Shown: piece by piece, positions 16,613-22,544 of the stretch
How positions within the stretch are numbered: position 1 is the first letter of the stretch
Layout of the letters: every line of letters begins with the position of its first letter
Origin: an uncultured Collinsella sp.
GTDB taxonomy: Bacteria; Actinomycetota; Coriobacteriia; Coriobacteriales; Coriobacteriaceae
Assembly: GCA_958346165.1 (NCBI GenBank)
Contig: CATVQO010000006.1
Span: 1-22,544, forward strand
Direction of reading: 5' to 3'
Length of the DNA stretch: 22,544 bases
Translations under genes and position numbers: made by a program
The notes under the pieces: generated by a model
The model's input: only the letters and a program-made list of their open reading frames with translations
Told to the model about the DNA's origin: nothing
The model's database searches: none

Positions 16613-16634
16613 GCCGCCCCCTTGTGGGAACGGC
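16613..16634 (-). other. Intra-operon hairpin between rplE and rpsN
   Basis: In minus-strand RNA, GCCGUUCCC and GGGGGCGGC pair along nine positions (two U-G wobbles) around an ACAA loop. The plus strand would have two mismatches instead, so pairing is specific to the mRNA strand. It lies in the 79-nt gap after rplE. There is no U-tract. Confidence 0.5.
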
Positions 16635-16653
16635 GCTTATAGGGCAGGTGAAC

Positions 16654-17211
16654 CTATTTCTTGAACGGGAAACCAAAGGCGTCCAGAAGGGCCTTGGCCT
16701 CCTCATCGGTATTGGCGGTGGTCACGAAAGTGATGTCCATACCGCGCTGGTGATCGACGGAGTCGAAGTCGATCTCGGGGAAGATGAGCTGCTCGGTGAC
16801 GCCCATGGAGAAGTTACCACGGCCGTCGAAGCTCTTGGCGGAGATACCGCGGAAGTCGCGGATACGGGGGATCGCGACGGAGGTCAGACGATCGAAGAAC
16901 TCCCACATACGGTCGCCACGCAGGGTAACCTTGCAGCCGATCGGCATACCAGCGCGCAGGCGGAAGGTAGCGATGGACTTGCGGGCACGGGTGATCATCG
17001 GCTGCTGGCCGGTGATGGCGCGCAGGTCGCGCACGGCACCGTCGATGGCCTTGGAATCGGTAGCGGCCTCGCCGACACCCATGTTCACGACGATCTTCTC
17101 AAACTTGGGGATCATCATGACGTTCTCGTACTGGAACTTGTCCTGAAGCTGCTGCTTGACCTCGTTGTTGTACTTGGTCTTCAGACGCGGCACATACTTC
17201 TCTTCTGCCAT
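16654..17211 (-). CDS. rplE: Large ribosomal subunit protein L5
   Basis: L5 binds 5S rRNA in the central protuberance and contacts S13 and P-site tRNA. It has 185 residues, a few more than E. coli. Diagnostic segments are [46 protein letters not shown] and [21 protein letters not shown], with the EIDFDSVD segment near the end. AAGGAG lies about eight bases before the ATG. It is the first gene of the ribosomal block here. In most bacteria rplX and rplN stand just upstream; here a non-coding 311-nt region and then xdhC do. A fresh promoter and structured leader appear to drive it. Confidence 0.98.
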   Translation of the reverse strand: MAEEKYVPRLKTKYNNEVKQQLQDKFQYENVMMIPKFEKIVVNMGVGEAATDSKAIDGAVRDLRAITGQQPMITRARKSIATFRLRAGMPIGCKVTLRGDRMWEFFDRLTSVAIPRIRDFRGISAKSFDGRGNFSMGVTEQLIFPEIDFDSVDHQRGMDITFVTTANTDEEAKALLDAFGFPFKK

Positions 17212-17236
17212 TGTTCACTCCTTCTTGGGGTTTTAA

Positions 17237-17331
17237 GCACGGGGCGTGGCCACGATGGGTTGTCCTCGTGCCTCCTGGCTGCATCCGCGCCGCTCATGGC
17301 ATTTCGCGGTTTGGACTCGACGCAGCAGGAG
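17237..17331 (-). promoter_or_regulatory. Structured 5' leader of rplE: two abutting hairpins
   Basis: In minus-strand RNA, CTCCTGCTGCGTC (17319-17331) pairs with GATGCAGCCAGGAG (17272-17285), with one bulge and one G-U, enclosing a smaller CCGC...GCGG hairpin. Directly after it, GCACGAGG (17264-17271) pairs with CCCCGTGC (17237-17244) with one mismatch. The second helix ends about 25 nt before the rplE ATG. The arrangement looks like a regulatory leader, possibly for a ribosomal protein such as S8 or L5; that assignment is an inference. Confidence 0.5.
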
Positions 17332-17348
17332 CCGACAAAACAATCGGT

Positions 17349-17377
17349 ACTATACGCGCATCGGGAGCGTATTTCCA
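17349..17377 (-). promoter_or_regulatory. Candidate promoter of the rplE ribosomal block
   Basis: On the minus strand, TGGAAA (17372-17377) and TATAGT (17349-17354) are separated by exactly 17 bases. The -10 box matches five of six consensus positions and the -35 box four. Transcription would start near 17342, giving a leader of about 130 nt before the rplE ATG. It is the best sigma-70-type match in the 17212-17522 gap. Confidence 0.6.
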
Positions 17378-17439
17378 GAAAAACCTCGTCTGCCTGCACA
17401 ACTCCACAACTCCCCCGCACAAATGGATCCCAAAAAGCT

Positions 17440-17504
17440 GTTGCGGTGAAATAGGGACTGTTTGGCGGCCTAACAGGCTTAAACAATCCGTATTTCACCG
17501 CAAC
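17440..17504. repeat. 65-bp palindromic repeat, copy A
   Basis: Both ends carry GTTGCGGTGAAATA and its reverse complement (17440-17453, 17491-17504). The arms extend to about 25 bases with two differences, around a variable centre containing a GCC...GGC mini-hairpin. The same element, also 65 bp, recurs at 20225-20289. Copy A lies between the xdhC stop and the rplE promoter. No U-run adjoins it. Confidence 0.85.
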
Positions 17505-17522
17505 TTATTGGTGGGGATGCGA

Positions 17523-18566
17523 TTAGCGCTTGCGGGGGACGAGTTTGGTGCGGCGCAGGTGGATCATCTCGGCGGCGATGGAGATGGCGATCTCCTCGGG
17601 GTCCTCGGCCTCGATGGCAACGCCGATCGGAAGGTGCAGCTCGTCGATCTGGTCCTGCGTAAAGCCTTCCTGCTCCAGGCGGGCGTGCACAAAGGCCGTC
17701 TTGCGGCGCGAACCCAGACAGCCCAGGTAGGCAGGCTTGGCACGCATGGCCTGAATCACCACGTCGATATCGGACTTGTGGCCTGCTGTGGCCACGACCA
17801 CCAAGTCGCGCGGGCCGATGGGGCACTGCTTGCTCAGGTTCTTGTAGTCGACCAGACGACGGTCGTAGACACCGGGCACCCAATCGGGGGTCAGCGTGCC
17901 GGGGCGGTCGTCGCACGCCACGACGGCAAAGCCCGCCGCCGTGAGCACCCGCGCCGTCGCGGCGCCCACGTGGCCGCAGCCAAAGATATAGGTCAGCCCC
18001 TCGGGGCAGAGCGTCTCGATGTGCGCCGCGGGAATCTCAGAGGCCGCGTTGGTGTAGGTGACCTTACTCCCCTCCTCCACCAGCGAAAGCCCGGGGCAGC
18101 CCGCAATGGTGCGGCGCGATTCCTCGCCATGGTACTCGGCCACATCGCCCTCGAGCGCGCTCGCGATAAACGGCTTAAAGTCGATGACGAAGTCGCCGAT
18201 GCGCCGATAGACCAAGACGTCGGTAATTTCCTGGAACAACGGTGCCTGGATCGCATCCAGATGCAGATAGCACAGGCAGATGGCTCCGCCGCAGATCATA
18301 CCGGTATCGGAGTTCTCGCCGCCCATGGTGTAGCGGACCAGACGCGATTGCCCCGCGGCCAGCAGCTCTCGCGCCTCGTCCAGCGCAAAGAGCTCGATCT
18401 TGCCGCCGCCGATGGTGCCCGCCTGGCTACCGTCGGCAAAGACGGCCATCCAGGCACCCACGCCGCGCGGCGACGACCCCGCCGTGCCGGCCACGACCAC
18501 GAGCTCGCACGTCTCGCCAGCACGCAGGGCGACAAGCGCCGCATTCACAACATCGAGCTTTTCCAT
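17523..18566 (-). CDS. xdhC: XdhC/CoxI-family molybdenum hydroxylase maturation protein
   Basis: XdhC-type proteins bind molybdenum cofactor, support its sulfuration and insert it into xanthine dehydrogenase-type enzymes. This one has 347 residues. The N-terminal XdhC/CoxI domain shows GTAGSSPRGVGAWM (27-40), GTIGGGKIE (50-58) and GMICGGAI (89-96). The C-terminal Rossmann domain starts with YIFGCGHVGAATA (193-205) and includes CDDRPG and YLGCLGSRRK. Its partner hydroxylase is not in the window. It lies nine bases after yqeB on the same strand, so the two are probably cotranscribed. Copy A of the 65-bp palindrome follows its stop. The adjacent yqeB and yqeC suggest it belongs to the selenium-dependent hydroxylase system rather than a standard xdhABC operon. 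Confidence 0.9.
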   Translation of the reverse strand: MEKLDVVNAALVALRAGETCELVVVAGTAGSSPRGVGAWMAVFADGSQAGTIGGGKIELFALDEARELLAAGQSRLVRYTMGGENSDTGMICGGAICLCYLHLDAIQAPLFQEITDVLVYRRIGDFVIDFKPFIASALEGDVAEYHGEESRRTIAGCPGLSLVEEGSKVTYTNAASEIPAAHIETLCPEGLTYIFGCGHVGAATARVLTAAGFAVVACDDRPGTLTPDWVPGVYDRRLVDYKNLSKQCPIGPRDLVVVATAGHKSDIDVVIQAMRAKPAYLGCLGSRRKTAFVHARLEQEGFTQDQIDELHLPIGVAIEAEDPEEIAISIAAEMIHLRRTKLVPRKR

Positions 18567-18575
18567 TGCCGCCTT

Positions 18576-19370
18576 CTATCCTCTAAAGATATCGGTGAGC
18601 ATAGCGAGTGCCTCGAGCACGCCACCGCCGACCGACGTCGCCTTGTCCGAAATGTAGTTGATATAGCTGGCATCGCCGCGCGGATCGACATCGGCGCATT
18701 TAAAGCCCTCAGTCACCTGCACACCGTTCGCCAAAAGCCCGCGCAGACAGCCATCGATCTGCGTGCACATGGGCGTATCGTCCGCGTAGCCAATCACGTC
18801 TCCGGCGCTCACGATGTCGCCGATTGCGCGGTCGGACCGAAACACGCCGGCGGCGGGGCTGTGGATAACGCGCTCCTTGCCATAGCCGGCGATCACGCCC
18901 GGCACGCCCGTGTTGGGCTGGGGCGAGCCCTGGGTAATGACACGGCCCAAAAAATGCCCGCGCATGGTCTCGACCACGGCGTCGCAATCGACCGGCGCGG
19001 TAAAGCCCGGCCCCACGGCGATGACGGTAGGCGCCATGTCGCGCGTGGTGCCCAGGTTGCGCTTGGCCAGAATCGCGTCGACCACAGCCGCGGGTTTAAG
19101 CTCATCGAGCATCTTGGCCTGAGGGTCCACCACGACGGCAACATCCCCCGCTTGGGTAATCTCGAGCGCCTCTGCCGGCGTCTGCGCCAAGCGAGCGCGA
19201 ATGCCCTCGACCTGGACCTCGCCCAGGCGAATGGCCTCGCAAAAACTGATTGTGCGGCGGATGCACGTGGGAACCGCGATATCGGCCATGACAACCGACA
19301 CGCCGGCGCGCACCAAGCGAGCGGCGACGCCCGTGGCGATATCGCCGGCGCCGCGAACATAAACGAGCAT
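18576..19370 (-). CDS. yqeB: YqeB, selenium-dependent molybdenum hydroxylase system protein
   Basis: The protein has 264 residues and matches what I know of the YqeB/EF2563 family, found with selenium-dependent molybdenum hydroxylases. It opens with a Rossmann-like LVYVRGAGDIATGVAARL motif, then DIAVPTCIRRTISFCEAI, GPGFTAPVDCDAVVET and GSPQPNTGVPGVI. The biochemical role is not established; it is thought to help make or insert the labile-selenium cofactor. ATG 19370 lies about ten bases after GGAGG. It is the first gene of a yqeB-xdhC operon and is divergent from yqeC across a 102-nt spacer. Confidence 0.9.
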   Translation of the reverse strand: MLVYVRGAGDIATGVAARLVRAGVSVVMADIAVPTCIRRTISFCEAIRLGEVQVEGIRARLAQTPAEALEITQAGDVAVVVDPQAKMLDELKPAAVVDAILAKRNLGTTRDMAPTVIAVGPGFTAPVDCDAVVETMRGHFLGRVITQGSPQPNTGVPGVIAGYGKERVIHSPAAGVFRSDRAIGDIVSAGDVIGYADDTPMCTQIDGCLRGLLANGVQVTEGFKCADVDPRGDASYINYISDKATSVGGGVLEALAMLTDIFRG

Positions 19371-19402
19371 TCCCGGGGCACCTCCCTGTGCTACGGTTTG
19401 AG

Positions 19403-19472
19403 CAGAGCAAAAGCGGTTCGACCGCTACTCTGATGATTATTTATTATCACAGTATTATACGGCGGTGAACAG
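19403..19472. promoter_or_regulatory. Divergent yqeB/yqeC control region
   Basis: The 102-nt spacer has an AT-rich part with overlapping -10-like boxes for both directions: TATTAT (19453-19458, plus) and TATAAT (19454-19459, minus). Neither has a strong -35 box. Next to them is an imperfect palindrome, CAGAG-N4-AGCGGT-TCG-ACCGCT-N-CTCTG (19403-19432), suitable as an operator or as an RNA hairpin in the yqeB leader. If the plus box is used, the yqeC transcript would have a leader of only about eight bases. Confidence 0.4.
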
Positions 19473-20207
19473 ATGGAAACGGTTAGCGGCAATCTTGCCT
19501 CGGCGCTCAAGATCGAGCCGGGCATTACCGCAATTATCGGCAGTGGCGGCAAGTCGACCCTACTAAAGACGCTCGGCCTTGAGCTTATGCGCGCCGGCGG
19601 CCGCGTGCTCCTCTGTACCACCACGCACATGTTTCCCGTCGCCGGCGTGCCATGGGACGGGTCGAGCCGTCGCCTGGGCGCCGCGCCTTGGAAGCCAGGT
19701 GCCTCACACGCCCTAGGCTGCACCTGCGAGGCCTGCGCGGGGCTTGTGCGGGGAAGCATCTGCCAGACAGGTGTCTTGGACCCCCAGACAGGCAAGTTCT
19801 CCTCCCCTGCCGAGCCGCTCGACCAGCTGGCGCAGCGCTTTGACTACGTCCTGGCCGAGGCGGACGGCAGCAAGCGGCTCCCGCTCAAGGCGCACGCCGC
19901 CTGGGAGCCGGTGATTCCCTCTGGCACGGCCAACATCGTCTGGATCGTCGGCGCCTCGGGGTTCGGCAAGCCCATCAACGAAGCCGTCCACCGCCCCGAG
20001 CTCTTTTGCGAGCGTTGCGGCTGCGAGCCCACCGACACTGCCACCCCAGAGCGCGTCGCCATGGTGCTCAATGCCGAGCTGCGGATGCTGAACCTCAACA
20101 ATGCCCGCATCATGCTCAACCAAGTCGACACGCTTGCCGACCCAACGATGGCAGATCGCTTCGAGGCAGCCCTCGGCCGCCCCCTCATCGCCACCAGCCT
20201 CAAGTAG
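19473..20207 (+). CDS. yqeC: YqeC, putative selenium-dependent hydroxylase accessory protein
   Basis: The protein has 244 residues. A P-loop GSGGKST at 23-29 follows the first strand, then TTTHMFPV. The acidic-strand motif DYVLAEADGSKRLPLKAH (around 128-145) is characteristic of YqeC, as is the NQVD motif near the end. YqeC is a nucleotide-binding protein that co-occurs with selenium-dependent molybdenum hydroxylases; its exact step is unknown. Two cysteine clusters, CTCEAC near residue 84 and CERCGC near 183, could bind metal, and I do not know whether the wider family keeps them. The Shine-Dalgarno sequence is weak (GGCGGTG). It is transcribed divergently from yqeB and convergently with the hydantoinase gene. 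Confidence 0.88.
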   Translation: METVSGNLASALKIEPGITAIIGSGGKSTLLKTLGLELMRAGGRVLLCTTTHMFPVAGVPWDGSSRRLGAAPWKPGASHALGCTCEACAGLVRGSICQTGVLDPQTGKFSSPAEPLDQLAQRFDYVLAEADGSKRLPLKAHAAWEPVIPSGTANIVWIVGASGFGKPINEAVHRPELFCERCGCEPTDTATPERVAMVLNAELRMLNLNNARIMLNQVDTLADPTMADRFEAALGRPLIATSLK

Positions 20208-20224
20208 CCGGCCCCATCTCCTCA

Positions 20225-20289
20225 GTTGCGGTGAAATACGGACTGTTTGCGGCCGTCGGGCGGCCAAACAGTCCGTATTTCACCGCAAC
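20225..20289. repeat. 65-bp palindromic repeat, copy B
   Basis: The arms are perfect complements over at least 25 bases, starting GTTGCGGTGAAATACGGACT, around a GC-rich centre with a further CGGCC/GGCCG-like pairing. It has the same length and end sequences as copy A at 17440-17504. It lies in the convergent gap between yqeC and the hydantoinase gene. The symmetry extends two bases further (20223-20291), unlike copy A. Confidence 0.88.
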
Positions 20290-20295
20290 TGCGGA

Positions 20296-20316
20296 GGGGG
20301 GGTCCGGCACCCCCCC
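20296..20316. terminator. G/C-run hairpin after the hydantoinase gene
   Basis: GGGGGGGT (20296-20303) and ACCCCCCC (20309-20316) form a perfect 8-bp stem with a five-base loop, four bases from the hydantoinase stop codon (minus strand). No U-tract follows on either strand, so function as a terminator is uncertain. It is next to copy B of the palindromic repeat. Confidence 0.4.
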
Positions 20317-20319
20317 CTG

Positions 20320-21687
20320 TTAGCGAGGCACGTAGCGGCCGGGTTGGGCTCCGGTGGGCTCGCCGTCGCGTGCCGCCAGCACGCCGTTCACAAACACGGC
20401 TTTGGCGCGGCCATGTGCCTCAAAACCCTCGAGCGGCGTGTAGTCCACGGCCTGATGCTGCGTCGCGGCACTGATCGTCCAGCGCGCCTTGGGATCCCAC
20501 ACGCACACATCGGCATCGGCACCCTCGGCAAGACAGCCCTTGCGCGGATACATGCCAAAAACGCGCGCCGGGTTCTCGCTCATCAAGCGGCACAGATCCT
20601 CGGGGCCCAGCTGGCCCTCAAAGCTCGTGGCAATCGCGACGGGACGATGTTCCACGCCGGGCCCGCCGTTGGGAATCGCGCGGAAATCGTCGCGCCCGCG
20701 GTCCTTTTGCCCGTGCAGGTTAAAGCTGCAATGATCGGTCGCGATCGTATCGATCTCGCCGGCCACAAGCGCCTCGCGCAGTGCCGCACGGTCGCCCGCA
20801 TGGCGCAGCGGCGGGCTCATCACATATTTGGCGCCCGCAAAGCCGTCCTCGCCCTGCTCCAAATAGCACGTATCGTCGAGCATCAGATACTGAGGGCAGG
20901 TCTCGACATAGATATTCTTCTGCCCGCGCGCTTTGGCGGCACGAATGGCCTCGAGCCCCAGCTTGGTCGAAAGGTGCACCACGTTGACCGGTGCGTCGCC
21001 GGCCAGGTGCGCCAGATATAGCAGACGGCTCACTGCCTCGGCCTCGCACACGTCCGGACGGCTGAGCGCGTGGCCCTCGGGCCCGTGGATACCCTGCTCA
21101 AACACGCGCTTCTGCAGCTCATTCACCAGCGTGCCGTTCTCGCAATGCACGCACAGTATGCCGCCAATACGCTTGAGCTCCTCGAGCACCTCGAGCGTCT
21201 CGGCATCGTCCAAGCGCAGGTGGTCGTAGGCAAAGTAAGTCTTAAACGACGAAACGCCTGCTTCACGCATAGCCGCGAGATCGGTGCGGTTGCGCTCGTT
21301 CCACTCGGCGAGTGCCATATGAAAGGCGTAGTTGGCCGTGCAGGTTCCGTCGGCGCGGCGATGCCACTCGGCCAAGGCATCGGGCATGGTCACGCCACGA
21401 TCGGCCGTCGCGTAGTCCACGATGGTCGTCGTGCCGCCGCAGGCAGCCGCGCGCGTGCCGGTCTCAAAGCTATCGGCTGTCCAATCCATGCCAGTCCAGC
21501 ACTGCATGTGCGTGTGGCCGTCGATAAAGCCGGGAAACACCCAGCAGCCCGCGGCATCCTCGACGGTATCGCCCTCGGCCGGCTCAATCGCCGCGGCGAT
21601 CCGCACGACCTTATCGCCCTCCATGGCAAGATCGGCGCGGCGAAGCCCCTGGGGCGTCACGAGCGCGCCGTTTTTGATGATGATCAT
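20320..21687 (-). CDS. hydA: Dihydropyrimidinase/D-hydantoinase family amidohydrolase
   Basis: This cyclic-amidase family hydrolyses six- or five-membered ring amides such as dihydropyrimidines and hydantoins. It has 455 residues, full length. The binuclear metal site is complete: His58 and His60 (DGHTHMQ), Lys149 (SFKTY, the carboxylated lysine), His181 (VHCENG), His238 (VVHLST) and Asp318 (ATDHC). Tyr154 is placed like the substrate-binding tyrosine. It is nine bases after the mocA-like gene, so they probably form an operon. The link with yqeB, yqeC and mocA recalls E. coli ygeZ (hyuA), placed with purine and N-heterocycle catabolic genes. The natural substrate is unknown. A Shine-Dalgarno AAGGAG lies just before the ATG. 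Confidence 0.92.
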   Translation of the reverse strand: MIIIKNGALVTPQGLRRADLAMEGDKVVRIAAAIEPAEGDTVEDAAGCWVFPGFIDGHTHMQCWTGMDWTADSFETGTRAAACGGTTTIVDYATADRGVTMPDALAEWHRRADGTCTANYAFHMALAEWNERNRTDLAAMREAGVSSFKTYFAYDHLRLDDAETLEVLEELKRIGGILCVHCENGTLVNELQKRVFEQGIHGPEGHALSRPDVCEAEAVSRLLYLAHLAGDAPVNVVHLSTKLGLEAIRAAKARGQKNIYVETCPQYLMLDDTCYLEQGEDGFAGAKYVMSPPLRHAGDRAALREALVAGEIDTIATDHCSFNLHGQKDRGRDDFRAIPNGGPGVEHRPVAIATSFEGQLGPEDLCRLMSENPARVFGMYPRKGCLAEGADADVCVWDPKARWTISAATQHQAVDYTPLEGFEAHGRAKAVFVNGVLAARDGEPTGAQPGRYVPR

Positions 21688-21696
21688 AATTGCTCC

Positions 21697-22311
21697 TTAT
21701 TGATTGATGCAGTTGGCCACGTGATCAAAATACGAGCAGGCGGCGATATGCTCCGCTATGCGTCGCTGTCCCTTGGCGGTATCGACGTCCCACAGCTCGT
21801 AGGCACGCGCCTCGACCAGCACCACGTCAATATGGTCCTTGAGGATCGAACCGCCGCCGTCCTTGCCCTCAAGACACATAAGTGCATCGAACAGCTGCCT
21901 AGGAAAGAGCACCGGGCTCGAAGGCTCGCCGTTGCACGCAAGACGCACCGGATGCTTGCGGCCACGCTCGTCAAATGCACGAACCATAGCCTCAAAAGAA
22001 TCCGAACTCACGAGCGGCTGGTCGCCCGGCAAAAAGAGGCAACCTTTCCAGTTGCGTTCGACCCCCCACGAAAGGCCCGCGCGGACGCTTTCGCTGCGCA
22101 GCTCGCCATCGTGCAGCACGCACGGGCAATGCTTGTCCTCGCAAATCTGGGCGACCTCGGACCAACGCGTCGAAACCACGGCGTCAAAGCCCTGGGGAAC
22201 CGAATCGATGGTCCGAGCAATCAGCGGCTCGCCATAGATATCGGCAAGCATCTTGTTAGAGCCAAACCGCTTGCCCTCGCCCGATGCCATAATGACGCAT
22301 CCAAGTTTCAT
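21697..22311 (-). CDS. mocA: MocA-type molybdenum cofactor cytidylyltransferase (YgfJ-like)
   Basis: This nucleotidyltransferase family transfers CMP (or GMP in MobA) to molybdopterin for molybdenum hydroxylases. It has 204 residues. The N-terminal signature is present as MASGEGKRFGSNKML (8-22), with Gly-rich loop and Lys. LPGDQPLV in the middle carries the metal-binding Asp, and GDGG-like and PVLFP segments follow. Because yqeB and yqeC are nearby it probably serves the selenium-dependent hydroxylase, like E. coli YgfJ, though the nucleotide used is not determinable here. ATG 22311 has GGAGG eight bases upstream; the frame remains open 18 codons further without support. It is followed after nine bases by the hydantoinase gene. 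Confidence 0.88.
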   Translation of the reverse strand: MKLGCVIMASGEGKRFGSNKMLADIYGEPLIARTIDSVPQGFDAVVSTRWSEVAQICEDKHCPCVLHDGELRSESVRAGLSWGVERNWKGCLFLPGDQPLVSSDSFEAMVRAFDERGRKHPVRLACNGEPSSPVLFPRQLFDALMCLEGKDGGGSILKDHIDVVLVEARAYELWDVDTAKGQRRIAEHIAACSYFDHVANCINQ

Positions 22312-22398
22312 GGTGATACCTCCCCTGAAACCATCGTACCCATAACTCGCGCCGCGGGCATCCACATCGAAAGCGCTTATCCCGCACGCCCGCGATGC

Positions 22399-22438
22399 AA
22401 AAAAGGGGCACCCCGCCGGTTGGCAGAGCGCCCCCTTT
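22399..22438 (-). terminator. Terminator of the gene entering from the right edge
   Basis: In minus-strand RNA, AAAGGGGGC pairs with GCCCCUUU (one bulged G) around an internal region that can form a small GCC/GGC hairpin. A U-run follows (22404-22399). It lies 23 nt after the stop codon of the partial gene at 22462 and before the mocA start. Confidence 0.75.
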
Positions 22439-22461
22439 ACATGGCTTACCTTAATCCGGCT

Positions 22462-22544
22462 TTAGGCCTGGAACCAACGGGCGGTGTTGCGCTCGTCGAG
22501 GGCCTTGAGGGTAGCGGCGGGATCGGCAACCTTCTGCAGGAACA
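22462..22544 (-). CDS. C-terminal fragment of an unidentified protein (partial)
   Basis: Twenty-six codons plus a TAA stop are in the window; the rest lies beyond the right edge. The visible C-terminus contains LKALDERNTARWFQA. The codon composition is like its neighbours, and the stop is followed by a good terminator, which supports a real gene. The short helix-like tail could end a periplasmic solute-binding protein or a catabolic enzyme, but I do not recognise it and assign no function. Confidence 0.6.
   Translation of the reverse strand, partial: FLQKVADPAATLKALDERNTARWFQA

Noticed and set aside
17181..17498. Possible remnant of rplX (L24) or rplN upstream of rplE
   Set aside because: All three minus-strand frames were read. 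None shows the L24 KOW motif or L14 signatures, so the gap is non-coding.
17211..19433. 740-codon open frame on the plus strand opposite xdhC and yqeB
   Set aside because: It is a mirror of real genes in GC-rich DNA. It has an odd His/Arg/Asp-rich composition, no family motifs, and covers two well-supported genes and a promoter region.
22367..22382. LacI-type operator-like AAGCGCTT palindrome upstream of mocA
   Set aside because: Only eight bases are perfectly symmetrical, and no LacI-family gene is in the window. In GC-rich DNA this is likely by chance.

Overview
The window is GC-rich, densely coded bacterial chromosome. It looks like a gut Actinobacterium of the class Coriobacteriia, and I infer a Collinsella-type genome. 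The basis is the codon composition, a zinc-ribbon (type Z) S14 inside the spc cluster, and a selenium-dependent molybdenum-hydroxylase accessory gene set. The taxon is an inference from style, not a database result.

Layout. (1) 1-6326: the first codons of a tyrosyl-tRNA synthetase-like gene (minus), a U32-family Fe-S protein of the RlhA type (minus), a divergent class A penicillin-binding protein (plus) with a Thr/Gly/Pro-rich tail, the arginine repressor argR (minus), and a family 2-type glycosyltransferase with a TTG start (minus). (2) 6445-17211, all minus: rplE-rpsN-rpsH-rplF-rplR-rpsE-rpmD-rplO-secY-adk-map-infA-rpmJ-rpsM-rpsK-rpsD-rpoA-rplQ, a strong terminator, then truA. This is the classical spc/alpha order. 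It begins abruptly at rplE: rplX, rplN, rpsQ and the rest of the S10 half are not upstream. rplE instead has its own candidate promoter and a structured leader of about 130 nt. (3) 17440-22544: a selenium/molybdenum hydroxylase maturation island with xdhC and yqeB (minus), yqeC (plus, divergent), a hydantoinase/dihydropyrimidinase and a MocA-type cytidylyltransferase (minus), ending in the C-terminus of an unidentified gene.

How the genes work together. Region 2 makes ribosomal proteins, the RNA polymerase alpha subunit, the Sec channel, adenylate kinase, methionine aminopeptidase and IF-1 from one transcription block, with several overlapping or nearly abutting genes. Region 3 resembles the hyuA-yqeB-yqeC-ygfJ neighbourhood of E. 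coli. It probably matures a molybdenum hydroxylase encoded outside the window, perhaps for purine or other N-heterocycle catabolism.

The most interesting non-coding signals are: a 129-bp nearly complete palindrome between map and infA that contains the map stop codon; two 65-bp copies of a palindromic repeat bracketing xdhC-yqeB-yqeC, one of them next to the point where the ribosomal cluster is broken; and two abutting hairpins in the rplE leader. I found no CRISPR array, tRNA, rRNA, transposase or obviously new protein system.
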